Assembly: GCF_001425005.1 (NCBI RefSeq)
Contig: NZ_LMDB01000012.1
Coordinates: 648,964 to 712,963 of the forward strand
DNA: 64,000 nucleotides
Direction: 5' to 3'
Source: Duganella sp. Root336D2
GTDB lineage: Bacteria; Pseudomonadota; Gammaproteobacteria; Burkholderiales; Burkholderiaceae_D
The translations under genes were made by a program, and so were the position numbers. Shown here one piece after another: positions 45,073 to 53,757 of the stretch. Numbering within the stretch: position 1 is the stretch's first letter; every line of letters starts with the position of its first letter. The notes beneath the pieces were generated by a model. That model worked only from the letters and a program-made list of their open reading frames with translations. It made no database searches and was not told where the DNA came from.

Positions 45073-45437
45073 TGGATGCTGAAGTCCTGGTGTGCGCTGC
45101 CGACTTGCTGCTGGAGGGTGGCAAAGGCATCCGCTTCCCGCTGCGCGCCGGCGGCGAAGACACCACCGGCTTTGTGGTGCGCTACGGCGGCAAGGTGTAT
45201 GGCTACCTGAACCGCTGCGCCCATGTGCCGATTGAACTGGACTGGGCCGAGGGTGAGTTCTTCGAATCGAGCGGCCTTTATATCATGTGCTCCACGCACG
45301 GCGCCATTTATATGCCGGAAAATGGCCAGTGCGCCGGCGGCCCATGCCGCGGCGGCCGCCTGCGCCCGATTGCCGTGACTGAACGCGATGAAAACATTTA
45401 CTGGCAGCCTGACGACTATGTTCGCCCACGACCATGA
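45072..45437 (+). CDS. Rieske [2Fe-2S] domain protein
   Basis: A 121-residue soluble ferredoxin-like protein. ATG at 45072 overlaps the preceding stop (TGATG). The cluster ligands are C-A-H (NRCAHVPIELD) and C-S-T-H (IMCSTHGAIYMPENGQC), the normal CxH...CxxH spacing. The remaining part (GGPCRGGRLRPIAVTERD) is the small Rieske fold. No oxygenase subunit is nearby. Its stop overlaps the start of the S49 protease gene by four bases. Confidence 0.9.
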   Translation: MDAEVLVCAADLLLEGGKGIRFPLRAGGEDTTGFVVRYGGKVYGYLNRCAHVPIELDWAEGEFFESSGLYIMCSTHGAIYMPENGQCAGGPCRGGRLRPIAVTERDENIYWQPDDYVRPRP

Positions 45438-46432
45438 GTGATAACAACGACAACAATAACAGCCAGCCGGCCGCGCCAGCCGAGAACCCGCCCATCAAGT
45501 GGGAGCGCGAGGTGCTGGAAAAGCTGGTGTTCGCCACGCTGAAAGAACAACGCGCCAACCGCCGCTGGAGCATCTTCTTCAAGGTGTCGACCTTGGCCAT
45601 CATTTTCTTCGCCCTGGCCAGCTACTTTGGCGTCAACCTGATGGGCGGCGACGCCGAGGCCCTTGGCCGCCATACTGCCTTGATCGAAATCGAGGGCAGC
45701 ATCGAAGCCGAAGGCAGCGGCGCTGCCGACGTCGTCATTCCCGCACTGAATAAGGCCTTCTCGGACACCGGCTCGGTCGCCATCGTCCTGCACATCAGCA
45801 GTCCGGGCGGTAGCGCCGTCCAGGCCGGCATGATCGTGGACGAAATCCGCCGCCTGCGCCACGGCTATCCGCAAAAGCCGCTGTATGTGGTGGTCGATGA
45901 AATATGTGCCTCGGGCGGCTATTACATCGCGTCCGCCGCCGACCGCATCTACGTCAACAAGGCCAGCATCATCGGCTCGATCGGGGTCCTAATGGACGGC
46001 TTCGGGTTTACCGGCACCATGGAAAAGCTGGGCGTCGAACGGCGCCTGCTGACCGCTGGCGAGAACAAGGGCTTCATGGACCCGTTCAGCCCACAGTCGG
46101 AAAAGCAGAAGCAGCATGCCCAGACCATGCTGAAAGAAATCCACGCGCAATTCATCGAGGTGGTGCGTACCGGCCGTGGCAAGCGGCTGAAGGAAACGCC
46201 CGACATGTTCTCCGGCCTCTACTGGACTGGCGCGCGCGCCATCGAGATGGGCCTGGCCGATGACCTGGGCAGCGTGGACAGCGTGGCGCGCGACGTGGTG
46301 AAAGCAGAAGACATTGTCGACTATACCCAGCATGAGAACCTGCCTGAGCGCGTGCTGAAGAAGTTTGGTGCTGCCGTTGGTTATGGCGCGATCAAGGCCG
46401 CTGCAGACGCGGCCAAGCCTAGCTTGCGCTAG
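45434..46432 (+). CDS. S49-family signal peptide peptidase-like protease (SppA type)
   Basis: A 332-residue membrane-bound serine protease. One N-terminal membrane helix (FKVSTLAIIFFALASYFGV) is followed by a single S49 domain. The catalytic serine is in DEICASGGYYIASAAD (about residue 160) and the lysine in GENKGFMDPFSP (about 213), the Ser-Lys dyad of short SppA proteins. It clears cleaved signal peptides or membrane protein fragments. Last gene of the rluC operon. Confidence 0.93.
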   Translation: MSDNNDNNNSQPAAPAENPPIKWEREVLEKLVFATLKEQRANRRWSIFFKVSTLAIIFFALASYFGVNLMGGDAEALGRHTALIEIEGSIEAEGSGAADVVIPALNKAFSDTGSVAIVLHISSPGGSAVQAGMIVDEIRRLRHGYPQKPLYVVVDEICASGGYYIASAADRIYVNKASIIGSIGVLMDGFGFTGTMEKLGVERRLLTAGENKGFMDPFSPQSEKQKQHAQTMLKEIHAQFIEVVRTGRGKRLKETPDMFSGLYWTGARAIEMGLADDLGSVDSVARDVVKAEDIVDYTQHENLPERVLKKFGAAVGYGAIKAAADAAKPSLR

Positions 46433-46559
46433 GCTGCGGCCGCGAATGGCTCAGCAATTAACATTGGCATTTTTGCTTGCCATTTCCCCGACGTGGACTA
46501 TATTGACGGTGTAGTTCGATTCAAGGGGAGGGCGATCAGCAATCAAATCTTGAGGCAGA

Positions 46560-46853
46560 CTACGCAGCCGCATTACGGATGCGGACTTGAGTGAATTCAC
46601 ATTCCTCGTCACTGTCTCTTTGGGAGGCAAGAGAACGGCGGCCCCTGGCCGCTGTTTTCGTTTCTGCGTCGAGGTCTTCGGTGGAAAAACCGCCTTGTAC
46701 CAGCCACTCCAGCAATTCCGTTTCCTGCTGGCGCCGCCACAATGCTTGCGGCATAACGCCAGCCTGGCCGCTCCAGCGCGCTACAGCCAATTTGGTTTCC
46801 AGAGAAGCGGCATGGGCCTGTGCCAACGACCTACGGTTGATATAGAGCTTCAT
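46560..46853 (-). CDS. Small hypothetical protein
   Basis: A 97-residue frame that I do not recognise. Support: GGGAG eight bases before the ATG and a plausible amphipathic composition (ETKLAVARWSGQAGVMPQAL; QETELLEWLVQGGFS). The C-terminus is basic and Asp/Glu-rich. It stands alone in the otherwise non-coding stretch 46433-46996 between sppA and rsuA, opposite in direction to both. Confidence 0.45.
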   Translation of the reverse strand: MKLYINRRSLAQAHAASLETKLAVARWSGQAGVMPQALWRRQQETELLEWLVQGGFSTEDLDAETKTAARGRRSLASQRDSDEECEFTQVRIRNAAA

Positions 46854-46996
46854 TGCTGAGATCTCCCAAAGAAATTCCTATAGCCCAGTCAGCAGATTCC
46901 TAATGCTATTTAAGTGTACCAACTCGACTGTCACGCCCTTTGATCTGCATCAATAGGGAGGCTTGCGGTAGCGTAAATCCGGTAAAATTCCGCCCC

Positions 46997-47713
46997 ATGA
47001 GTAAATTATCCCTCGACCGAATCCTGCAGTCGCAAGGCTTCGGCACCCGTAAATACTGCCGCGCGCTGATTGAAGACCGTGACGTTTCCATCGGCGGCGA
47101 AGTGCAGGACAACTATAAAGCGACTATCGAAACCAACGGCCTGGTGCTGGAAGTGTTCGGCGAAGAGTGGGTTTATCGCGAACATCTCTATATTGCACTG
47201 TACAAGCCTTCCGACTACGAATGCTCCCGCAAGCCCAGCCATCATCCTGGTGTGCTGACCTTGCTTCCTGAGCAATTCACCTGGCGCGAAGTGCAACCGG
47301 TCGGCCGGCTCGACCACGACACCACCGGCATGCTGCTGATGTCCGACGACGGCCCGTTCATCCACGCCCAGTCTTCGCCCAAGCGCCATGTGCCCAAGGT
47401 CTATCTGGCCACCACGGCGGAACCGGTAAGCGATGAGCTGGTGGCACAGATGCTGGCCGGCGTGCAGCTGCACGATGAGCCGGCCCCGCTGGCCGCTGTC
47501 ACCTGCATCAAGCGCGGTGAAAACCTGCTGGAGATCGTGCTGGAGCAGGGCAAATACCACCAGGTCAAGCGCATGCTGGCTGCTGCCGGCAATCACTGTT
47601 CCGCGCTGCATCGTTCCGCCATCGGCCAACTGCAACTCGACGCTCTCGGCCTGCAGGAAGGCGAATGGTGCTATCTCACACCTGAACAGCTTGCGCTGCT
47701 GGCGCCGGCCTGA
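46997..47713 (+). CDS. rsuA: 16S rRNA pseudouridine(516) synthase
   Basis: A 238-residue enzyme of the RsuA family. ATG at 46997 (MSKLSLDRILQSQGFG) starts the S4 domain; the frame is open a little upstream but without support. The catalytic motif is GRLDHDTTGMLLMSDDG (about 98-114), followed by KVYLATTAEPV and YHQVKRMLAAAGNH. The stop is directly adjacent to the stop of the convergent EF-hand gene. Confidence 0.93.
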   Translation: MSKLSLDRILQSQGFGTRKYCRALIEDRDVSIGGEVQDNYKATIETNGLVLEVFGEEWVYREHLYIALYKPSDYECSRKPSHHPGVLTLLPEQFTWREVQPVGRLDHDTTGMLLMSDDGPFIHAQSSPKRHVPKVYLATTAEPVSDELVAQMLAGVQLHDEPAPLAAVTCIKRGENLLEIVLEQGKYHQVKRMLAAAGNHCSALHRSAIGQLQLDALGLQEGEWCYLTPEQLALLAPA

Positions 47714-48145
47714 TTACGGCTTCTTCATCATGGCCGCGTGTCCAGCGGCCATCTCCTGCTTGCCCAGGAAGCCGTCCTTGTCGGTATCCATTTTTGCGAA
47801 CATGGATGCCGACGCTTTGCTGTGCTCTTCGGCTGTGAGCACGCCGTCCCCGTCGGAATCGACAGCCTTGATTTTCTCGGCCGCCGGCATATCGTTCTTC
47901 TTCGCCGCCTGGCCAGTGATCGCCTGGTGGGCCGCAGCCATTTCCGCGGCGCTCACCTTGCCATCCTGATTGGCGTCCATCTTCCCGAACATCTGCCTGG
48001 CCGCGGCTGCATGCTCGGTTGTGGACACTTTGCCGTCACGGTCGGCATCCATCGAAGCGAATTCCTTTTCCACATCCGGCGGGGCCGCCAGCAACCGGCC
48101 TGAAAGAAGCGCGCCAACAATCAAGGGAAGTGCTTTCGGATTCAT
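47714..48145 (-). CDS. Exported EF-hand calcium-binding protein
   Basis: A 143-residue protein with a signal peptide (MNPKALPLIVGALLSGRLLA) and four EF-hand loops: DADRDGKVSTTE, DANQDGKVSAAE, DSDGDGVLTAEE and DTDKDGFLGKQE, all with the acidic residues needed for calcium. A strong ribosome binding site (AGGAGG) precedes ATG 48143-48145. Located eight bases after the VOC gene in the same direction. Probably a periplasmic calcium sensor or buffer; partner unknown. Confidence 0.87.
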   Translation of the reverse strand: MNPKALPLIVGALLSGRLLAAPPDVEKEFASMDADRDGKVSTTEHAAAARQMFGKMDANQDGKVSAAEMAAAHQAITGQAAKKNDMPAAEKIKAVDSDGDGVLTAEEHSKASASMFAKMDTDKDGFLGKQEMAAGHAAMMKKP

Positions 48146-48153
48146 ATGGCCTC

Positions 48154-48531
48154 CTATCCGTTCACAATGCTGAGGATGTTGCCGTCGACATCGCTGAACC
48201 ATGCGACGCTCATTCGGTCGCCGCGGTGGATGTCGCCTTCGAGCTTCAGGCCGGGCATGTCGTAGTGTTCGAACTTGACGCCGTCTGCCTTCAAGCGCGC
48301 TGCGATCGCTTCCAGTTCGCTCCCTACGTTCCACATAAGGCAAGTCGCCTTGTTGCTGCCCGCATATGGCGAGTGATAGACATTAATCCTTGTCGCGCCA
48401 CTGCGGAAAAACAGCACTTCCCGTTCCGGGCTGTCGAGCTTTTCAAGTCCAAGAACTTCGCCATAGAACCTGGCGGCCGCAGCCAGGTCTTTCACCGCGA
48501 TCATTGCAATCGCATCTTTGTCGGCAAGCAT
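48154..48531 (-). CDS. VOC-superfamily (glyoxalase/bleomycin resistance-like) protein
   Basis: A 125-residue single-domain protein. The fold pattern is clear: AIAMIAVKDLAAAARFYGEVLGLE at the start, EVLFFRSGATRINVYHS in the middle, and VAWFSDVDGNILSIVNG at the end. The usual first metal-binding histidine position is a methionine (IAMIAV), so metal binding is uncertain. The substrate is unknown. Precedes the EF-hand gene. Confidence 0.85.
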   Translation of the reverse strand: MLADKDAIAMIAVKDLAAAARFYGEVLGLEKLDSPEREVLFFRSGATRINVYHSPYAGSNKATCLMWNVGSELEAIAARLKADGVKFEHYDMPGLKLEGDIHRGDRMSVAWFSDVDGNILSIVNG

Positions 48532-48661
48532 GAATGTCCCCTGTTCCCTGATGTGGGGAGACTAGGCCGCATGGGAGTTCGTGTCGGTTAGTTGTCGCAC
48601 ACCGGCCAGGGGCGCGAAACGAAGGGGCGGAGGGCTCTTTGGCCGGACGGTGAAGTACTGC

Positions 48662-49063
48662 TCAGGCGGAAGCATGGGCGCGACGCAGCACATGGCGGTC
48701 AAACAGGCGGTCGTGGAACGGCAGGGCAATCACGTTGATGATCGGTTCCAGCACAGCAGCCAGGCCGCCGAAGGCGAGCGAGCCGGTAGCGGCGTATAGC
48801 GTGGCAAACGCAATCAGCGCATGCATCATGGTTTGCGAGACCTTTTCTGCCGCGATAAGCGCTCGCCGGCGCGCATTGAAGTGCATCCGTAATGTGTGCC
48901 AGCCGCGCTCATGGAATGGCAGCAGCGCGACGTTGATCACCGGCTCCAGCACGGCAGCCAGGCCGCCGAATGCCAGCGAGCCGGTCAGCACGTACATCAG
49001 GCCGAACGCAATCCCCATGTGGGTGCTTGCCTGGCTCATTTTCTTCGCTGCGATTGCTGCCAT
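48662..49063 (-). CDS. Membrane protein with tandem DUF2061-like units
   Basis: A 133-residue inner-membrane protein. ATG 49061-49063 follows AAAGGA. It is an internal duplication: KMSQASTHMGIAFGLMYVLT with GSLAFGGLAAVLEPVINV in the first half, and KVSQTMMHALIAFATLYAAT with GSLAFGGLAAVLEPIINV in the second. Each unit has two short hydrophobic segments ending in a LPFH motif followed by Arg-rich sequence. Resembles DUF2061; function unknown. Confidence 0.75.
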   Translation of the reverse strand: MAAIAAKKMSQASTHMGIAFGLMYVLTGSLAFGGLAAVLEPVINVALLPFHERGWHTLRMHFNARRRALIAAEKVSQTMMHALIAFATLYAATGSLAFGGLAAVLEPIINVIALPFHDRLFDRHVLRRAHASA

Positions 49064-49154
49064 GGTCGAAATCCTTTCTGCTTGAGTCAAATGGTAATGA
49101 TTCGTATCTAAGAGGTAAAATTGATTATCTCTACCGATTCGATAGCATTCCCAT

Positions 49155-50186
49155 ATGAAACTCGCCACCCTTAAAGACGGCACCCGCGATGGCCAGCTGG
49201 TCGTCGTCTCCCGCGACCTGAAGACCGCCGTGGTCGCCGATGGCATTGCCCGCAGCTTGCAGCGCGCGCTCGATGACTGGGCTTTCATCTCGCCCCAGCT
49301 CGATGACCTGTACCGCCAGCTTAACGAGGGCAAGGCGCGCCGCAGCTTCGACTTCGAACCCGCGAACTGCATGGCCCCGCTGCCGCGCGCCTACCAGTGG
49401 GCCGACGGTTCCGCCTACGTCAACCACGTTGAGCTGGTGCGCAAGGCGCGCAACGCGGAAATGCCGGCCTCGTTCTGGGAAGATCCGCTGATGTACCAGG
49501 GCGGCAGCGATGATTTCATCGGCCCCTGCGACGACATCGAGTTGAAGCATGAGGAATGGGGCATCGATTTCGAGTCGGAAATCGCAGTCATTACCGACGA
49601 CGTGCCGATGGGCGCTGCGCCGGACCTGGCCTTCCAGCAGATCCGCCTGCTGCTGCTGGTCAATGACGTTTCCCTGCGTAACCTGATCCCGGAAGAACTG
49701 GCGAAGGGCTTCGGCTTCTTCCAGTCCAAGCCGGCCAGCAGCTTCTCCCCGGTAGCCGTCACGCCGGACGAATTGGGCGATGCCTGGAAGGATGCCAAGG
49801 TGCACCTGCCACTGCGTTCCACCTGGAACGGCAAGCTGGTGGGCCAGCCGAATGCCGGCGTCGACATGGTCTTCAACTTCGCCCAGTTGATCTCGCACCT
49901 TGTGAAAACCCGCAACGCGCGCGCCGGCACCATCGTCGGCTCCGGCACTGTATCGAATAAGGATGTGAAAAAGGGCTACTCCTGTATCGCCGAAAAGCGC
50001 TGCCTGGAGATGATTGCCAATGGTAAAACGACAACTTCCTTCATGTCCTTCGGCGACACCATCAAGATCGAGATGCTGGATGCGGACGGCAAGTCCATTT
50101 TCGGCGCCATCGACCAGCAGGTCTGGCAGCTGGGCCGTCCGAAGACCGTACCAGAGGCCGCGACCACCGCCGACGGGGCCGAGTAA
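49155..50186 (+). CDS. Fumarylacetoacetate hydrolase (FAH) family protein
   Basis: A 343-residue metal-dependent hydrolase. The metal-binding acidic residues lie in GIDFESEIAVITDD (about 136-149), with VNDVSLRNL at about 178 and GTIVGSGTVSNKDVKKG near 260. The N-terminal extension of about 80 residues is characteristic of the longer FAH-family proteins. The substrate could be fumarylacetoacetate or a related ring-cleavage product; no aromatic catabolism genes are adjacent. It ends 81 bases before flhB but is probably separate. Confidence 0.88.
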   Translation: MKLATLKDGTRDGQLVVVSRDLKTAVVADGIARSLQRALDDWAFISPQLDDLYRQLNEGKARRSFDFEPANCMAPLPRAYQWADGSAYVNHVELVRKARNAEMPASFWEDPLMYQGGSDDFIGPCDDIELKHEEWGIDFESEIAVITDDVPMGAAPDLAFQQIRLLLLVNDVSLRNLIPEELAKGFGFFQSKPASSFSPVAVTPDELGDAWKDAKVHLPLRSTWNGKLVGQPNAGVDMVFNFAQLISHLVKTRNARAGTIVGSGTVSNKDVKKGYSCIAEKRCLEMIANGKTTTSFMSFGDTIKIEMLDADGKSIFGAIDQQVWQLGRPKTVPEAATTADGAE

Positions 50187-50267
50187 GGCCGGTTTTCCCC
50201 GCTTTTTCCAGCGATAGCTCTTGCCCGGCCGCAGCGATAATGGCACGGTCGATAACAGGAGCGGTCA

Positions 50268-51404
50268 ATGGCTGAAGACAGCGAAGCCGAGAAAACAGAA
50301 CCCGCGTCACAGAGGCGCCTCGAGCAGGCGCGTGAAGAAGGGGACGTACCCAGGTCGCGCGAAGTCGCGACCTTTACCGTTCTCATGGCAGCGGGGGCCG
50401 GTCTGTGGATGACCGGTTCCGGCCTGGTGCGCGAATTGAGCCGCAGCCTCACCTCGGGGCTGTCGCTGACGCGCGAGCAAGTGTTCAATCCTGATGTCCT
50501 GGTGAACCGCATCCTGGTCGATGTGGTGCAGGTCATGCTGGCCTGCCTGCCGATCGCCGTCGCCGTGATGGTGGTGGCGCTGGCGTCGCCGCTGCTGGTC
50601 GGTGGCTGGCTGTTCTCGGCCAAGGCCTTTACCCCGAATTTCATGAAGCTGAATCCCATCACGGGCATCGGCAATATGTTTTCCACAAACTCGCTGGTGG
50701 AACTGCTCAAGGCCATCGTCAAGTCCATCGTGGTGGGCGTGGTGGCGTATATGGTCATTTCGCGCCAGCAGCAGGAGGCGATCGGCCTGATGGTGGAGCC
50801 GCTGCACGCCGGCAGCACGCACGTGATGAATATGCTGGGCTTCAGCTTTATCGTGATCGTCGGTGCACTGGGCTTTATCGCCCTGATCGACGCGCCGTAC
50901 CAGATGTGGCATTACGCGAACAAGCTGAAGATGACGCGCCAGGAGCTGATCCAGGAGTCCAAGGAGTCGGACGGCAACCCGCAGATCAAGGGCAAGATCC
51001 GCCAACTGCAGCGCGACATGGCGAAGAAACGCATGATGCAGGAAGTGCCGACCGCCGACGTCGTGGTGACCAACCCGAGCCATTATGCGGTGGCGCTGAA
51101 GTACGCCGAAGGCGGGCAGGGCGCGCCACGCGTGGTGGCCAAGGGTACCGACCAGGTGGCGGCCAGGATCCGCGAACTGGCGAAAGAGCACCGCGTCGCC
51201 ATCCTGGAAGCGCCGCCGCTGGCGCGTGCGCTGCACAAGCATACCGAAATCGGCGACGAAATCCCGCCGCGCCTGTACGCCGCCGTGGCGGAAGTATTGG
51301 CTTATGTATACCAGATCAAGGCCTATCGTCCAGGCCTGCGTTACCCGGATCGTCCAACCAGGCTCGATGTGCCGGACGATATGGATCCACTGAACAAGAA
51401 ATAA
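50268..51404 (+). CDS. flhB: Flagellar export apparatus protein FlhB
   Basis: A 378-residue inner-membrane component of the flagellar type III export gate, which sets export specificity by self-cleavage. N-terminal AEDSEAEKTEPASQRRLEQA is typical, four membrane helices follow to about residue 210, and the cytoplasmic domain carries the cleavage site as N269-P-S-H (usually NPTH) in VVTNPSHYAVALKYAEG. An AGGAGC ribosome binding site precedes the ATG. First gene of flhB-flhA. Confidence 0.97.
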   Translation: MAEDSEAEKTEPASQRRLEQAREEGDVPRSREVATFTVLMAAGAGLWMTGSGLVRELSRSLTSGLSLTREQVFNPDVLVNRILVDVVQVMLACLPIAVAVMVVALASPLLVGGWLFSAKAFTPNFMKLNPITGIGNMFSTNSLVELLKAIVKSIVVGVVAYMVISRQQQEAIGLMVEPLHAGSTHVMNMLGFSFIVIVGALGFIALIDAPYQMWHYANKLKMTRQELIQESKESDGNPQIKGKIRQLQRDMAKKRMMQEVPTADVVVTNPSHYAVALKYAEGGQGAPRVVAKGTDQVAARIRELAKEHRVAILEAPPLARALHKHTEIGDEIPPRLYAAVAEVLAYVYQIKAYRPGLRYPDRPTRLDVPDDMDPLNKK

Positions 51405-51419
51405 ACGGAGCAAAAGAGA

Positions 51420-53546
51420 ATGAACGCCCTGAACATGCCGCCGTGGATGAGAGGCATCGTCGGCAACGGCCAATCCTTGGCCGCACCGATCCTGATCATC
51501 ATGCTGCTGGCGATGATGATCTTGCCGTTGCCGGCGTTCGTGCTCGACCTGTTCTTCAGTTTTAACATCGCACTGTCGATCATCGTGCTGCTGACCAGCC
51601 TGTATACGGTCAAGCCGCTGGACTTCATGGCTTTCCCGACGGTGCTGCTGGTGTCCACCATGCTGCGCCTGTCGTTGAACGTGGCGTCGACCCGTGTCGT
51701 GCTGACCGAAGGCCACACCGGCCCGGATGCGGCAGGTAAGGTGATCGAGGCCTTCGGCCACTTCCTGATCGGCGGTAATTACACGGTCGGTATCGTGGTG
51801 TTCGTGATCCTGACCATCATTAACTTCGTGGTCGTGACCAAGGGCGCGGGCCGTATCGCTGAAGTGGGCGCACGTTTCGCCCTGGACGCAATGCCTGGCA
51901 AGCAGATGGCGATCGATGCCGACCTGAATGCGGGACTGATCGGCGAGCCGGAGGCGAAGCGCCGCCGTAATGAAGTGTCGCAGGAGGCGGAGTTCTACGG
52001 CGCCATGGACGGCGCCTCGAAATACGTGCGCGGCGATGCGGTGGCCGGCATCCTGGTTACCGTGATCAACGTGGTGGGCGGCCTGCTGGTGGGCATGATC
52101 CAGCACGACATGGGCTTTGCCGACGCGCTGAAAAACTACGTGCTGCTGGCGATCGGTGACGGCCTGGTGGCGCAGATTCCTTCGCTGGTGATTTCGATCG
52201 CGGCCGGTATCGTGGTGTCGCGCGTGGCCTCCGAAACCGACATCGGCACCCAGGTGATCAGCCAGCTGTTCGCCAAGCCGCAAGTGCTGTTCATCACTGG
52301 CGCCATCATCGGCGGCATGGGCCTGATTCCCGGTATGCCAAACCTGGTGTTCATCCTGCTGGCATCGACCCTGATCGGTTCCGGCTACATGCTGCAGAAA
52401 AAGGCGAAGGAGAAAGCGGAAGCGGATGCCACGCAAGAGGCCGGCGGTGCGGGCGGCGGCGGTGCGGCCGGTGCAGCGGCCGGGGCGCAGGCTGCGCCCG
52501 AGCAGGAAGAGGCAACCTGGCAGGACGTGCTGGCGGTCGATACCCTCGGGCTGGAAGTGGGCTATCGCCTGATCCCGCTGGTCGACAAGACCCAGGGCGG
52601 AGAACTGCTGAAGCGCATCAAGGGCATCCGCAAGAAGTTTGCGCAGGAAGTGGGCTTCCTGGCGCCGCCGGTGCATATCCGCGACAACCTCGAGCTGAAG
52701 CCCTCCGCCTACCGCATCACGCTGAAGGGCGTGGAGGTTGGCACCGGCGAGGCGTTCAACGGCCAGTACCTGGCGATCAATCCGGGCATGGCGAGCGGCA
52801 CGCTGCCCGGCATGGTGACCACCGACCCGGCCTTCGGCCTGCCAGCGATCTGGATCGATGCTTCGCTGCGCGACCAGGCTACCGGCATGGGTTATACCGT
52901 GGTCGATGCCGGCACCGTGGTGGCAACCCACCTGAATCACCTGATTACTTCGCACGCTTCCGAACTGCTTGGCCGCGCCGAAGTGCAGTCGCTGCTGGAT
53001 CACCTGGGCAAGGATTCGCCGAAGCTGGTGGAAGACCTGGTGCCGAAGATGCTGTCGTTGTCGGCCTTGCAGAAGGTGCTGCAGAACTTGTTGGCGGAGG
53101 GCGTGCATATCCGCGATATGCGCACCATTATCGAAACGCTGGCCGAGTTCACCCCGCATACCCAGGATCCGAACGACCTCACCGCGCAAGTGCGTGTGGC
53201 GCTGGGCCGGGCGATCGTGCAGCAGCTGTTCCCGGCCGGGGGCGAGCTGTCGGTCATGACCCTGGACAATCGCCTGGAACGTTTGCTGATGCAGGCCATG
53301 ACCAGTGGCGGCGATTCAGCGGGTATCGAGCCGGGGCTGGCCGATACCATTGCGCAGCAGGCTGCGACGGCAACGCAGCAGCAGGAGGCGCTGGGTGTGA
53401 CGCCGGTGCTGCTGGTGCCGGGGGCCCTGCGTCCACTGCTGTCCAAATTCCTGCGCCGTGCGCTGCCACAGCTCAAGGTGCTGTCGCATTCGGAGATTCC
53501 GGAGACGAAGACCATCCGGGTTACTTCGCTGGTGGGTGCGCAGTAA
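51420..53546 (+). CDS. flhA: Flagellar export apparatus protein FlhA
   Basis: A 708-residue inner-membrane export gate protein that uses the proton gradient to drive substrate export. About eight N-terminal membrane helices (first: APILIIMLLAMMILPLPAFV) with the conserved FHIPEP-type loop KGAGRIAEVGARFALDAMPG (about 140-160). The cytoplasmic domain (about 360-708) contains PALWIDASLRDQA-like sequence. A glycine/alanine-rich linker lies near residue 345. Starts 15 bases after flhB. A repeat element follows its stop at once. Confidence 0.97.
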   Translation: MNALNMPPWMRGIVGNGQSLAAPILIIMLLAMMILPLPAFVLDLFFSFNIALSIIVLLTSLYTVKPLDFMAFPTVLLVSTMLRLSLNVASTRVVLTEGHTGPDAAGKVIEAFGHFLIGGNYTVGIVVFVILTIINFVVVTKGAGRIAEVGARFALDAMPGKQMAIDADLNAGLIGEPEAKRRRNEVSQEAEFYGAMDGASKYVRGDAVAGILVTVINVVGGLLVGMIQHDMGFADALKNYVLLAIGDGLVAQIPSLVISIAAGIVVSRVASETDIGTQVISQLFAKPQVLFITGAIIGGMGLIPGMPNLVFILLASTLIGSGYMLQKKAKEKAEADATQEAGGAGGGGAAGAAAGAQAAPEQEEATWQDVLAVDTLGLEVGYRLIPLVDKTQGGELLKRIKGIRKKFAQEVGFLAPPVHIRDNLELKPSAYRITLKGVEVGTGEAFNGQYLAINPGMASGTLPGMVTTDPAFGLPAIWIDASLRDQATGMGYTVVDAGTVVATHLNHLITSHASELLGRAEVQSLLDHLGKDSPKLVEDLVPKMLSLSALQKVLQNLLAEGVHIRDMRTIIETLAEFTPHTQDPNDLTAQVRVALGRAIVQQLFPAGGELSVMTLDNRLERLLMQAMTSGGDSAGIEPGLADTIAQQAATATQQQEALGVTPVLLVPGALRPLLSKFLRRALPQLKVLSHSEIPETKTIRVTSLVGAQ

Positions 53547-53662
53547 AACCGGTAATCCAGGTCTTTGACTTTCGACGAATATCAACGGCGCACCACCCAA
53601 ACCGGTGGCCGCGGCGCTGACTGGGTCTGACCCTGCGGGTCAGACCCAGGTTTGCCGGTTTT
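53545..53662. repeat. Intergenic repeat element, GGGTCAGACC-type (copy between flhA and flhF)
   Basis: Bounded by AAAACCGG (53545-53552) and CCGGTTTT (53655-53662), with ACCGGT repeated at 53601-53606. It contains a perfect 13-base hairpin CTGGGTCTGACCC/GGGTCAGACCCAG (53621-53649) around a TGC loop, the same arms and loop as at 13039-13063. It starts within the flhA stop codon, so it can act as a transcript end or stability element. Confidence 0.85.
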
Positions 53663-53757
53663 GAATTAAGCGGCATTTCCCAAGCTATTCCACCGATTGT
53701 TACCCCGACGCATCGTCAATAATTTGACCATGTGCGAATAAGCCGGAGTAGCAGGAA

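Noticed and set aside
49075..49100. Possible Fur box between the DUF2061 gene and the FAH gene (GGTAATGATTCGTATC)
   Set aside because: The first half fits GATAATGAT well, but the second half does not match; about 10 of 19 positions overall.
50307..53189. Open frame of about 960 codons on the minus strand opposite flhB-flhA
   Set aside because: His/Gln/Arg-rich sequence typical of antisense GC-rich coding DNA; it crosses two genes that are clearly FlhB and FlhA.
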